From assembly GCA_900542295.1 (NCBI GenBank), contig UQNJ01000008.1, positions 24,151-88,150 of the forward strand: a stretch of DNA of 64,000 bases. Direction: 5' to 3'. Position numbers and translations under genes: made by a program. The notes under the pieces were generated by a model that made no database searches, was not told where the DNA came from, and was given only the letters and a program-made list of their open reading frames with translations. The stretch comes from an uncultured Eubacteriales bacterium. GTDB lineage: Bacteria > Bacillota > Clostridia > Peptostreptococcales > Anaerovoracaceae. Shown in pieces: positions 25,153-33,777 of the stretch (the stretch's first letter is position 1; the number at the start of each line of letters is the position of its first letter).

Positions 25153-26991
25153 ATGGATTTTTTAAATGGAAAGAATTTCAGAATATTTGTGCTTGCAGCA
25201 TTGGACATGTGCTGTGTGGCTTTGGCTGCATTTGGAGCTCTGATATTGCGATTTGATATATCTTCAATACCGGAGGTATATTATATGGGAGCAGTAAAAA
25301 GTCTCCCTGTATATTTTATTGTAGCTATAGCAGCTATGATGCTGCTTAAATTATATAACAGAGTATGGACTTATGCATCTTTAAATGAGCTTATCGCCAT
25401 AGTAAAGGCTGCGATGCTGATTGAAGGAATTATTATTTGTTATCATGTGTTTGTTTATATACCGATGCCAAGGAGCTATTATCCTCTGACGTTCGGAATC
25501 ATGACAATATTGTTTTCCTGTGTCAGATTTGCAAAAGCGGCTATAAAGTCTATGAACAATGCACAGAATAAAAATGAAGTAACCAACAGGATAATGGTTA
25601 TAGGAGCAGGTTCTGCGGCTACAATTTTGATAAAAGAATTAAGAGCGGCAGACGAAGGTTCACAAGTAGTGTGTGCAATTGACGATAACAAAAATAAAAA
25701 GAACAAGTATATACTGGGTGTTCCCATCGTAGGCGGAAGAGAGGAGATTGGCAAAAATATAAAGAAATACGATGTGACTGAAATTGTCATAGCAATGCCT
25801 TCTGCTGATTTGCAGACCACAAGAGATATAATAAGAATTTGCCAGGAAACTAAAAAACCGGTTAAGATTCTGCCTGCTGTAGCCAAGAGTCTCACATCAT
25901 CCTTAAGTAAAGAGATAAGACCTGTAAACTATGAAGATTTGCTTGGCAGAGAACCTGTAAAAGTAAATCAAAAGGGCATAGAAAATTTCATAAACGGAAA
26001 AGTTGTAATGGTTACAGGCGGCGGCGGCTCTATCGGCTCTGAACTTTGCAGACAGATAGTGAGGTATAATCCTAAAAAGCTGCTGATATTTGATATATAC
26101 GAAAATAATGCTTACGAAATACAGATGGAACTTGAACGTCATTACCCGGAGGTAAGTATATCTACGCTTATAGGCTCCGTAAGAGATTACGACAGGATGG
26201 AGGCTGTATTTGTAAAATACAGACCGGATATTGTCTATCATGCCGCAGCGCATAAGCATGTTCCGCTCATGGAAAAATCACCTAACGAGGCAATAAAAAA
26301 CAATTGTATGGGAACTCTCAACGCCGTACAATTAGCAGACAAGCATGGTGTCGATAATTTCGTGCTTATTTCAACAGACAAAGCCGTAAGACCGACCAAT
26401 ATCATGGGAGCGACCAAGAGAATATGTGAAATGATTGTTCAGATATATGCCAAGAAATCAGAACATACAAGATTTACGGCAGTAAGATTCGGTAATGTCC
26501 TTGGAAGTAACGGTTCTGTAATACCGCTTTTCTTAAAGCAGATTGCCGAAGGCGGTCCGGTTACGGTAACTCATAAAGAGATAACAAGATTTTTTATGAC
26601 CATACCGGAAGCTGTTTCTTTGGTTCTTCAAGCAAGTCTTTTTGCAAAGGGCGGAGAAATATTCGTACTTGATATGGGTAAACCTGTCAGAATTTATGAA
26701 CTTGCAGAAAACCTTATAAGGTTGAAGGGATTAAAGCCTAATGAGGATATAAAGATAGAAATAGTAGGATTAAGACCGGGTGAAAAACTGTATGAGGAGA
26801 TTCTCATGGATGAGGAAGGTCTTGATAAGACTGAGAACAAGATGATATATATCGGAAAACCTCTGAAAATCGATGAGGAAAAATTCCTGGACAAGCTGAA
26901 TGTGCTGATAAAAGCAAGTTTTGAAAACGGTAATCGCATAAAGGAACTTACAGAAGAGGTTTGCGATACCTATACTATTACTGATAATTAG
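25153..26991 (+). CDS. Membrane-bound UDP-N-acetylhexosamine 4,6-dehydratase (PglF/WbpM/CapD type)
   Basis: ATG 25153 is preferred over the TTG 24 bases upstream because homology starts at FLNGKNFRIFVLAALDMC. The 612-residue protein has four N-terminal membrane helices (to about 140), a first nucleotide domain (MVIGAGSAATILIKEL) and a C-terminal SDR dehydratase with VTGGGGSIGSELCRQI and the catalytic STDKAVRPTNIMGATKR, where Met replaces the usual Tyr as in this subgroup. It should convert UDP-GlcNAc to a 4-keto-6-deoxy sugar. The next gene, an aminotransferase, would act on that product. It opens a long co-directional polysaccharide cluster. Confidence 0.92.
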   Translation: MDFLNGKNFRIFVLAALDMCCVALAAFGALILRFDISSIPEVYYMGAVKSLPVYFIVAIAAMMLLKLYNRVWTYASLNELIAIVKAAMLIEGIIICYHVFVYIPMPRSYYPLTFGIMTILFSCVRFAKAAIKSMNNAQNKNEVTNRIMVIGAGSAATILIKELRAADEGSQVVCAIDDNKNKKNKYILGVPIVGGREEIGKNIKKYDVTEIVIAMPSADLQTTRDIIRICQETKKPVKILPAVAKSLTSSLSKEIRPVNYEDLLGREPVKVNQKGIENFINGKVVMVTGGGGSIGSELCRQIVRYNPKKLLIFDIYENNAYEIQMELERHYPEVSISTLIGSVRDYDRMEAVFVKYRPDIVYHAAAHKHVPLMEKSPNEAIKNNCMGTLNAVQLADKHGVDNFVLISTDKAVRPTNIMGATKRICEMIVQIYAKKSEHTRFTAVRFGNVLGSNGSVIPLFLKQIAEGGPVTVTHKEITRFFMTIPEAVSLVLQASLFAKGGEIFVLDMGKPVRIYELAENLIRLKGLKPNEDIKIEIVGLRPGEKLYEEILMDEEGLDKTENKMIYIGKPLKIDEEKFLDKLNVLIKASFENGNRIKELTEEVCDTYTITDN

Positions 26992-27020
26992 ACATTATGT
27001 AATCACAGAAAGGTGAAGAG

Positions 27021-28280
27021 ATGAGTGCAGACTTCAAACAGTTTGAATCTAAGGTGTGGCTCAGCACACCTACAATGCATGGAGATGAATTGAAATATAT
27101 TACTGAGGCATACAAAACAAACTGGATGTCTACAGTGGGAGAAAACATAAATGAAGTTGAGAGAATGGCATGCAGCAAATTGGGATGCAGCCACGCAGTT
27201 GCTCTTTCATCGGGAACGGCAGCACTTCATATGGCAGTTAAGCTTGCGGGAGTAAAGCCGGGAGATAAAGTTTTCTGCACGGATATGACTTTTGGGGCAA
27301 CTGTAAATCCCGTTGTATACGAAGGCGGAGTGCCTGTATTTATAGATACAGAGTATGACACGTGGAATATGGACCCCGTTGCTCTTGAAAAAGCATTTGA
27401 AATGTTTCCTGAAGTAAAGGTTGTTGTTCTTGTTCATCTTTACGGAACACCTGCGAAGATTGATGAAATACGCAGTATATGCAAAAAGCACGGTGCTGTG
27501 ATTATAGAAGATGCGGCAGAGTCTATGGGGGCAACCTACAAGGGACAGCAGACAGGGACTTTCGGCATGTATAATGCCGTTTCGTTTAACGGAAACAAGA
27601 TTATAACCGGATCATCAGGAGGCATGCTTCTGACAGATGATAAGGCAGCGGCAGACAAAGTGAGGAAGTGGTCGACACAGGCAAGAGAAAACGCATCGTG
27701 GTACCAGCATGAAGAAATAGGATACAATTATCGCATGAGCAATGTGATAGCAGGTGTGGTAAGAGGACAGTTTCCTTACCTCGAAGAGCATATAGAACAG
27801 AAAAAAGCCATATATGATCGCTATAAACAGGGATTGAAAGATTTGCCTGTTAAGATGAATCCTTATGATGAAACGAACTCCGAACCTAATTTTTGGCTTT
27901 CGTGCATGACTATAAATGATGATGCAATGTGCAGACAGGTGAGAAGTGACTGCGAAGCAATTTATATAAAAGAAAATGGTAAGACATGTCCTACTGAAAT
28001 ACTGGAAAAACTTTCAGAATGTAATGCTGAAGGAAGACCTGTATGGAAGCCTATGCATATGCAGCCTATATACAGAAAAAATGAATTCGTTACAAGGCAA
28101 GGCTCGGGAAGAGCCATGACCAATGCTTATATTTCAGGCGGCTTTAAAGGCGCTGACGGAAATCCGTTGGATGTTAGTGCGGATATATTCCAAAGAGGTC
28201 TTTGTCTTCCAAGTGATAACAAGATGACAGAGAGCCAACAGGCGAAAGTAATAGATATAATCAGAAGCTGTTTTGAGTAA
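27021..28280 (+). CDS. DegT/DnrJ/EryC1-family sugar aminotransferase (PglE-like)
   Basis: The 419-residue PLP enzyme has the DegT pattern: ALSSGTAALHMAVKLAGVKP, VIIEDAAESMGATYKGQQTG and VSFNGNKIITGSSGGML, whose Lys (~residue 192) binds PLP. With the upstream dehydratase and downstream phosphosugar transferase it most likely makes UDP-4-amino-4,6-dideoxy-N-acetylhexosamine, a bacillosamine-type precursor. GAAAGGTG precedes the ATG. Confidence 0.88.
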   Translation: MSADFKQFESKVWLSTPTMHGDELKYITEAYKTNWMSTVGENINEVERMACSKLGCSHAVALSSGTAALHMAVKLAGVKPGDKVFCTDMTFGATVNPVVYEGGVPVFIDTEYDTWNMDPVALEKAFEMFPEVKVVVLVHLYGTPAKIDEIRSICKKHGAVIIEDAAESMGATYKGQQTGTFGMYNAVSFNGNKIITGSSGGMLLTDDKAAADKVRKWSTQARENASWYQHEEIGYNYRMSNVIAGVVRGQFPYLEEHIEQKKAIYDRYKQGLKDLPVKMNPYDETNSEPNFWLSCMTINDDAMCRQVRSDCEAIYIKENGKTCPTEILEKLSECNAEGRPVWKPMHMQPIYRKNEFVTRQGSGRAMTNAYISGGFKGADGNPLDVSADIFQRGLCLPSDNKMTESQQAKVIDIIRSCFE

Positions 28281-28291
28281 GAGAGGACTTA

Positions 28292-28945
28292 ATGGGAGAT
28301 ATTAAAAAAAGGGGAATATACGCCCGTATTTTTAAGAGATTTTTTGATATTCTGATGTCGGGAATTGCTATCGTATTACTCAGCCCCGTGTTTTTACTTG
28401 TTGCGTTGCTTGTAAGGTTTAAGCTTGGTTCACCTGTTATATTCAAACAGGAAAGACCCGGTCTTAACGAAAAAATATTCAAGATGTACAAGTTCAGAAC
28501 CATGACGGATGCTAAAGATGAAAACGGAGAATTATTGCCGGACGAAGAACGATTGACTTCATTTGGTATGAAGCTAAGGAGCACCAGTCTTGATGAACTG
28601 CCTGAACTGATAAATATTTTTAAGGGAGATATGAGCATTGTCGGGCCGAGACCGCTTGCTGTAGCATATTTGCCTTATTATACGGATGAAGAAAGATTGA
28701 GACATACAGTAAGACCCGGATTGACGGGACTTGCTCAAATCAACGGAAGAAATGCTCTTTCATGGGAAGATAAATTTAAGTATGATATTGAATATGTGGA
28801 AAACCTTTCCATGAAAACTGATGTTAAAATCTTTTTCGGAACATTTACTAAGGTGTTTAAGAGAGAGAATATCGGGCAGGGCGAGGAAGCGCCTGTAAGC
28901 CTGAATATCGAAAGAAGTGGTAGAGGAAATGAACATTATAGGTAA
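28292..28945 (+). CDS. Polyprenyl-phosphate sugar-1-phosphate transferase (PglC-like)
   Basis: The 217-residue protein has one N-terminal reentrant or membrane helix (about 18-40: ILMSGIAIVLLSPVFLLVAL) and the small monotopic phosphoglycosyl transferase core: FKQERPGLNEKIFKMYKFRT, LDELPELINIFKGDMSIVGP and RPGLTGLAQINGRN, with the acidic pair following KMYKFRTMTDA. These enzymes put the first sugar phosphate onto undecaprenyl phosphate. Its place after the dehydratase and aminotransferase points to a diamino-dideoxy sugar as first residue. GAGAGGA precedes the ATG; the 3' end overlaps the acetyltransferase. Confidence 0.9.
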   Translation: MGDIKKRGIYARIFKRFFDILMSGIAIVLLSPVFLLVALLVRFKLGSPVIFKQERPGLNEKIFKMYKFRTMTDAKDENGELLPDEERLTSFGMKLRSTSLDELPELINIFKGDMSIVGPRPLAVAYLPYYTDEERLRHTVRPGLTGLAQINGRNALSWEDKFKYDIEYVENLSMKTDVKIFFGTFTKVFKRENIGQGEEAPVSLNIERSGRGNEHYR

Positions 28946-29474
28946 GAAGATTTATTTGCGTGCAATGGAACTGTCCGATATGGAACTGTACAGAAGCGAT
29001 GTAAACAAACCTGAAACCGAGCATGCTCTTGGAGGATGGAGTTTTCCCATATCTTCTGTTCAGCAGGCAGCATGGTTTGAAAATGCCGTAAAAGACAGAA
29101 ACAATCTAAGATTGACTATAGTTTCCATAGAAAATGATGAAATTTTAGGTATGGTTAATCTTGTGAACATAGATTGGAAGTCCAGGGTGGCTTTCAGTGG
29201 AATACGCCTGTTCGGTGAAGAACATAGAGGCAAAGGATATGGCAAAGATGCAGTTTTGGCAATAATGAAATATGCTTTTGAAGAACTTGGTCTTAACCGT
29301 ATAGAAGGAAGCATTATAGAAACCAATGAAGCTTCCAAACGGCTATATGAAAGGTGCGGTTGGAAAGTCGAGGGGATAAAAAGAGAAGCAGTATATCAAT
29401 GCGGCAGATATTATGACGAGTTGCAGGTGGCTGTATTAAGAAAAGACTATGAACTTATTAAAGAAACAATTTAA
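28929..29474 (+). CDS. GNAT-family N-acetyltransferase (sugar-modifying candidate)
   Basis: The 181-residue protein has the RimJ/PseH-like GNAT form: IYLRAMELSDMELY, the acetyl-CoA loop EEHRGKGYGKDAVLAIMKYA and LNRIEGSIIETNEASKRLYE, then RCGWKVEGIKRE. In this setting it may acetylate the 4-amino group of the UDP-sugar made upstream, but no substrate residue proves that. It overlaps the 3' end of the phosphosugar transferase by 17 bases. A GTG at 28917 in the same frame is an alternative start. Confidence 0.8.
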   Translation: MNIIGKKIYLRAMELSDMELYRSDVNKPETEHALGGWSFPISSVQQAAWFENAVKDRNNLRLTIVSIENDEILGMVNLVNIDWKSRVAFSGIRLFGEEHRGKGYGKDAVLAIMKYAFEELGLNRIEGSIIETNEASKRLYERCGWKVEGIKREAVYQCGRYYDELQVAVLRKDYELIKETI

Positions 29475-30528
29475 AGAAATAGGGAGCAGTTTTTCTTTTG
29501 TGGAAACATGTGACAAAGTAAATACTTTGCACAGAAAGACAAATCGCTATGCATTTTCGGGAAGAACCTCTTTAATACAAATCATAGATGCCATATTAAA
29601 GGGCAGAGTAGTAAAAAAAACATGGCTGCCATCGTATTGCTGTGAATCTATGGTCATACCTTTTTTGTCAAGAGGTATTGAGGTTGAATATTATAATGTA
29701 CTCCTAAAAAACAGGAAACCGGAATTTGACGGGAGTTTAATAGAAACTCCGGATATAATTTATACTATGAATTATTTCGGTGTAGATTTGCAAAGAACGC
29801 TTGATTTTGAAAAATATCTTCGCAAAAAATTTCCCGATGCTGTAATAATCAGAGATATAACTCATTCGATGCTTGCGGCGGGTCAGTGTTTTGACAGCTG
29901 CGATTATGCCTTTGCCAGCATCAGAAAATGGTCCGGATTTTCAGACGGAGGAGTTATTGTTAAATGCAAAGATGATATTGAATACAGCATAGAGCAATAT
30001 AACTGTTCATACGGAGAACTGATAGATGCTGCCAAAGCCAAGAAAACAGAATATCTAAGAACAGGAAGAGGCGACAAAAGAGAATTTTTAGATATGTTTG
30101 CAAGAGCGGAGGAACTTCTTGATGAAGACTTTGAGGGGTATTCCATCAGCAGCCGCAGCAAAAATGAGTTTGAATATTTTGATATTGAAAAAGTAGCATT
30201 TAAGAGGAAAGAAAATTTCCTAATATTGATGGAAAACAGTGAAATCTTTCAGAGAAAAGGGATATATCCGATTTTTGATAAAATAGATGATAAAGAAGTG
30301 CCGCTGGCATTCCCGGTTCTGCTTGACAGTTCAGAAGAAAGAGATAGATTCAGACGGTATTTGATAGAAAATGAAGTGTTTTGTCCTGTTCACTGGCCTA
30401 AAAATGAGGTTCATCGACTCAATAATGCAACAGAGGAAATATATGACAAAGAGCTTTCTATAGTATGCGACCAGCGGTATGGCGCAACTGATATGAAAAG
30501 GCTGCTGAAACTTGTTGAGGAATATTAG
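29449..30528 (+). CDS. DegT-like fold-type I PLP protein, function unclear
   Basis: The 359-residue protein is a diverged member of the aspartate-aminotransferase fold. AFSGRTSLIQIIDAI and TWLPSYCCESM occupy the cofactor pocket, VIIRDITHSMLA supplies the Asp, and YAFASIRKWSGFSDGGVIV contains the likely Schiff-base Lys. It is much diverged from the other two DegT genes of the cluster. The start overlaps the GNAT gene by 26 bases and has only a weak ribosome site, implying translational coupling. It could aminate another sugar or a non-sugar decoration. Confidence 0.6.
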   Translation: MNLLKKQFKEIGSSFSFVETCDKVNTLHRKTNRYAFSGRTSLIQIIDAILKGRVVKKTWLPSYCCESMVIPFLSRGIEVEYYNVLLKNRKPEFDGSLIETPDIIYTMNYFGVDLQRTLDFEKYLRKKFPDAVIIRDITHSMLAAGQCFDSCDYAFASIRKWSGFSDGGVIVKCKDDIEYSIEQYNCSYGELIDAAKAKKTEYLRTGRGDKREFLDMFARAEELLDEDFEGYSISSRSKNEFEYFDIEKVAFKRKENFLILMENSEIFQRKGIYPIFDKIDDKEVPLAFPVLLDSSEERDRFRRYLIENEVFCPVHWPKNEVHRLNNATEEIYDKELSIVCDQRYGATDMKRLLKLVEEY

Positions 30529-30547
30529 AGAAAGGCTTATATTTGCA

Positions 30548-31591
30548 ATGAATTTTAAAATCATCACGATTGACAACAAAAATGAATGGGATAATACAGT
30601 AAAAAGCTTTGCAGACTATGAGGTCTATTATCTCAGCGGATATGCATACGGTTTTAAAGTACACGGCGACGGTGAGCCTGTTTTGCTGTATTTTGAAGAT
30701 AAAGACAGAAAACTTCGGGCAATGAATGTCGTTATGAAAAGAGAGATTGCAGATATAGGTGATTTTAAAAATCCCAAAGCGGTAGCAGGGCTTTATGATG
30801 CGGCAACGCCGTATGGTTATGGCGGTCTTGTAGCAGAGGGAAATATTACAGAAGAATTTTGCAAAGAATACAGCTATTTCTGTGCCGCCAATAATATAGT
30901 TTCTGAATTTGTGAGATTTAATCCGATGACTGATAACCAAAAGACTTGCAGCGACATGTATGATGTTGTCAGACTTGGAGAAACCGTATATATAGACATT
31001 AGGGATGAAGATTATGTATGGAACAATTTTACAGGCAAAAACAGAAATGTCATAAGAAAAGCAATAAAAGAGGGAGTTACCATACATCATACCGATGAGC
31101 CATGGATTATAGACGAGTTTATGGAAATTTACAACTCAACTATGGATAGGGATGAGGCAACCGACTATTATTATTTTAAGAAAGAATATTATGAAAGCAT
31201 AGTTCATGAGTTGAAAGGAAACTACAGTTTCTTTTATGCCATCAAAGACGACAAAATAATTGCTGTTTCAATAATCTTGTTTGCAAACAACAGAATGCAT
31301 TATCATTTATCTGCTTCAAGAAGAGAATTTCAAAGGTTTGCGCCTACCAACCTGATGCTTTTTGAGGCGTGTAAGTTCGGAATTGAAAGAGGCTTTTCTG
31401 CTTTCCATCTCGGCGGAGGAGTCGGCTCCAAAGAGGACGGATTATACAAGTTTAAAAAGTCTTTTAATAAAAATGAAAATAAGCAGTATTGCATAGGAAA
31501 AAAGATATACGATATTGATAAGTATAATGAACTGGTTAAAAACAGGAATCACATAGAAAATAAAAATTTCTTTCCCGAGTACAGAGGATAA
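30548..31591 (+). CDS. FemAB/GNAT-like acyltransferase
   Basis: ATG 30548 gives 347 residues. The protein has the double-GNAT FemAB-like form, with NRNVIRKAIKEGVTIHHTDE, YNSTMDRDEATDYYYF and, near the end, HLGGGVGSKEDGLYKFKKSF. Relatives attach amino acids or acyl groups to peptidoglycan or to sugars in exopolysaccharide clusters. Adjacent genes for an aminotransferase-like protein and glycosyltransferases suggest that it decorates an amino sugar of the repeat unit. The donor (aminoacyl-tRNA or acyl-CoA) cannot be told. Confidence 0.72.
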   Translation: MNFKIITIDNKNEWDNTVKSFADYEVYYLSGYAYGFKVHGDGEPVLLYFEDKDRKLRAMNVVMKREIADIGDFKNPKAVAGLYDAATPYGYGGLVAEGNITEEFCKEYSYFCAANNIVSEFVRFNPMTDNQKTCSDMYDVVRLGETVYIDIRDEDYVWNNFTGKNRNVIRKAIKEGVTIHHTDEPWIIDEFMEIYNSTMDRDEATDYYYFKKEYYESIVHELKGNYSFFYAIKDDKIIAVSIILFANNRMHYHLSASRREFQRFAPTNLMLFEACKFGIERGFSAFHLGGGVGSKEDGLYKFKKSFNKNENKQYCIGKKIYDIDKYNELVKNRNHIENKNFFPEYRG

Positions 31592-31597
31592 TAAAGT

Positions 31598-32866
31598 ATG
31601 GAAAACAAAACTATATGGATGTGGAACCATTATGCCACCAATATGTTTTATGAGAAAGGCGGCAGACATCATTGGTTTGGAAAATACCTAATAAAAAAGG
31701 GATATAATGTAAAAATATTCTGCGCATCAACTATACACAACAGTGATTATGAAGTTGATTTAAAAGGACAAAGTTATACGACTGATATTTCTGACGGCAT
31801 CAAATATGTTTTTATAAAAACACCCAAATATGTCGGCAATGGCAAGTCCAGAATAAAAAATATGATGGCCTTTTACAAGGGGCTTTTTCCTGTTTCAAAG
31901 GAAATTGCAGCCAAAAGCGGCAAGCCAAATGTTATATTGGCTTCTTCTGTTCATCCCCTTACTTTGGCAGCAGGTATTAAAGTCGCAAAAAAATTCAAAA
32001 TACCTTGTGTATGCGAAATCAGAGATTTGTGGCCTGAGAGCTTGATAGAAATCGGCATGTTAAAGCGCAGCAGTATGATTTCAAAGTTACTCTACAAAGG
32101 TGAGGCTTGGATATATAAGAAAGCAGACAGTCTGATTTTTACCATGCCGGGAGGCAGAGATTATCTTCTGGAGCATGGACTTGACGGTAAGATAAATCTT
32201 AATAATGTATACAATATAAACAACGGTATAGATCTTGAGGATTTCAATCTCAAGAAGAACGAAATCATTCTTGATGACGATGATTTAAAAGACGACTGTT
32301 TCAGGGTTGTATATACAGGTTCTGTAAGATCTGCAAATCATGTGGAGGATCTTTTGAAAGCCGCTGAAATATGTAGCTCAAAAGGTATAACAGACATAAA
32401 ATTTCTTGTATACGGAGATGGAGATCAAAAGGATATACTCGAAAAGACTGCCGGCGAAAAAGGACTTGACAATATAGTCTTTAAAGGCCGTGTTGAAAAA
32501 AAGTATATACCTTATATTCTTTCAAGAGGAAGTCTTAATATAGTTACCGGGGAAGACAGTAATCTGGGAAGATACGGAATAAGCTGGAACAAGCTGTTTG
32601 AATATATGGCAAGCGGCAAGCCTATTCTTGCCAATTACAAGATAGAAAGATATAATTTTATAGAGGAATACGATTTCGGAACAGCCAAAAGGTTTGAAAA
32701 TATAGAAGAATTTGCGGATGCCATCATAAACATGAAGAATTTGGGCAGTGATGAGTATGAGCGGTATAGCCGAAATGCCCTTAAGGCAGCGGCAGATTTT
32801 GACTACAAGAATCTTACGGATGTTCTTGAAGGTGTATTGAAAGGGGCAATGGAAAGGTATAAATGA
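31598..32866 (+). CDS. Glycosyltransferase family 4 (WbuB-like)
   Basis: The 422-residue GT-B enzyme starts with WMWNHYATNMFYEKGGRHHW, has CEIRDLWPESLIEIGML, VVYTGSVRSANHVEDLLKAA, the donor-site region ILSRGSLNIVTGEDSN and ends with a FEYMASGKPILANY loop whose Glu contacts the donor. It matches the WbuB-like group that adds an amino or deoxy sugar in O-antigen or capsule synthesis. AGAGGA precedes the ATG; the stop overlaps the next start by four bases. Confidence 0.86.
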   Translation: MENKTIWMWNHYATNMFYEKGGRHHWFGKYLIKKGYNVKIFCASTIHNSDYEVDLKGQSYTTDISDGIKYVFIKTPKYVGNGKSRIKNMMAFYKGLFPVSKEIAAKSGKPNVILASSVHPLTLAAGIKVAKKFKIPCVCEIRDLWPESLIEIGMLKRSSMISKLLYKGEAWIYKKADSLIFTMPGGRDYLLEHGLDGKINLNNVYNINNGIDLEDFNLKKNEIILDDDDLKDDCFRVVYTGSVRSANHVEDLLKAAEICSSKGITDIKFLVYGDGDQKDILEKTAGEKGLDNIVFKGRVEKKYIPYILSRGSLNIVTGEDSNLGRYGISWNKLFEYMASGKPILANYKIERYNFIEEYDFGTAKRFENIEEFADAIINMKNLGSDEYERYSRNALKAAADFDYKNLTDVLEGVLKGAMERYK

Positions 32867-33762
32867 TTAAGATTAGAGAGATTTTGAGGTTTCTTGATGA
32901 GAACCGAGAGGGCTTTTCATTTAAGGGAAGTGAAGAGGATGAGATAATAGGGTTTTCATCGCTTCCATGTTACTGCAAAGACACTGTAACATGGTGCAAA
33001 AAAGCCGAAAGTATAAGTCAGTTAGGCAAAAGTGATGACTTATACAGGCTAATCATAGGTCCTTATGGGATAAATGATTCGGGAAAGTGTCTGAATATTA
33101 TAGCGGTGGAAAATCCCAAGAAAGTATTTTTTATGATATTGGAGAATTTCTTCAACCATGATACTGAGCTTACCGATATAGGAAAGGGAACTTATATTTC
33201 AGAAAATGTAAAGATCGGAAAAGGCGTAAAGATAGGGTATAACTGCGTTATAGATGGAAAAGTCGAGATAGGGGACAATACAGTTATATATAATAATGTT
33301 AATATAATAAATAAGGTTGATATAGGGAAAAACTGCGTTATCCATTCCGGAGTAAATATAGGTCATGATGATTATTCCTATACTGAGGATGAGGAACATA
33401 ACAAGTTCATGATAAAACATTACGGCGGAGTTAAGATAGAAGATGATGTATTTATAGGTGCAAATTCCGTTATAAACAGAGGAACCATTGACAGCACTAC
33501 AATAGGCAGAGGCAGCAAAATTGATGCATTCTGCCATGTATCTCATAATGTAATAATGGGCGAAAAAAATGCTCTCATATCAGGAACAAGGCTTTATGGC
33601 TCTGTTAAAACAGGTGAGAATGCTTATATCGCTTCCGCAATGGTTAAGAATCAGCTTGAAATAGGTGAAAATGCGGTGGTAGGAATGGGGAGCGTTGTTT
33701 TGAACGATGTTGCCGACGATGCAGTGGTAGCCGGAGTACCGGCAAAAGTTATAAAAAAGTAA
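32863..33762 (+). CDS. LpxD-like left-handed beta-helix acyltransferase
   Basis: The 299-residue protein has an N-terminal alpha/beta domain like the uridine-binding part of LpxD, then hexapeptide repeats from about 100 on (IGKGVKIGYNCVIDGKVEIG, IGKNCVIHSGVNIGHDDYSY), with a potential catalytic His in IGHDDY or HYGGVKIEDD. A Firmicute has no lipid A, so it probably N- or O-acylates a nucleotide sugar for the polymer. ATGA overlap with the upstream glycosyltransferase shows tight coupling. Confidence 0.78.
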   Translation: MIKIREILRFLDENREGFSFKGSEEDEIIGFSSLPCYCKDTVTWCKKAESISQLGKSDDLYRLIIGPYGINDSGKCLNIIAVENPKKVFFMILENFFNHDTELTDIGKGTYISENVKIGKGVKIGYNCVIDGKVEIGDNTVIYNNVNIINKVDIGKNCVIHSGVNIGHDDYSYTEDEEHNKFMIKHYGGVKIEDDVFIGANSVINRGTIDSTTIGRGSKIDAFCHVSHNVIMGEKNALISGTRLYGSVKTGENAYIASAMVKNQLEIGENAVVGMGSVVLNDVADDAVVAGVPAKVIKK

Positions 33763-33777
33763 TGATCGAGGTGTGAT

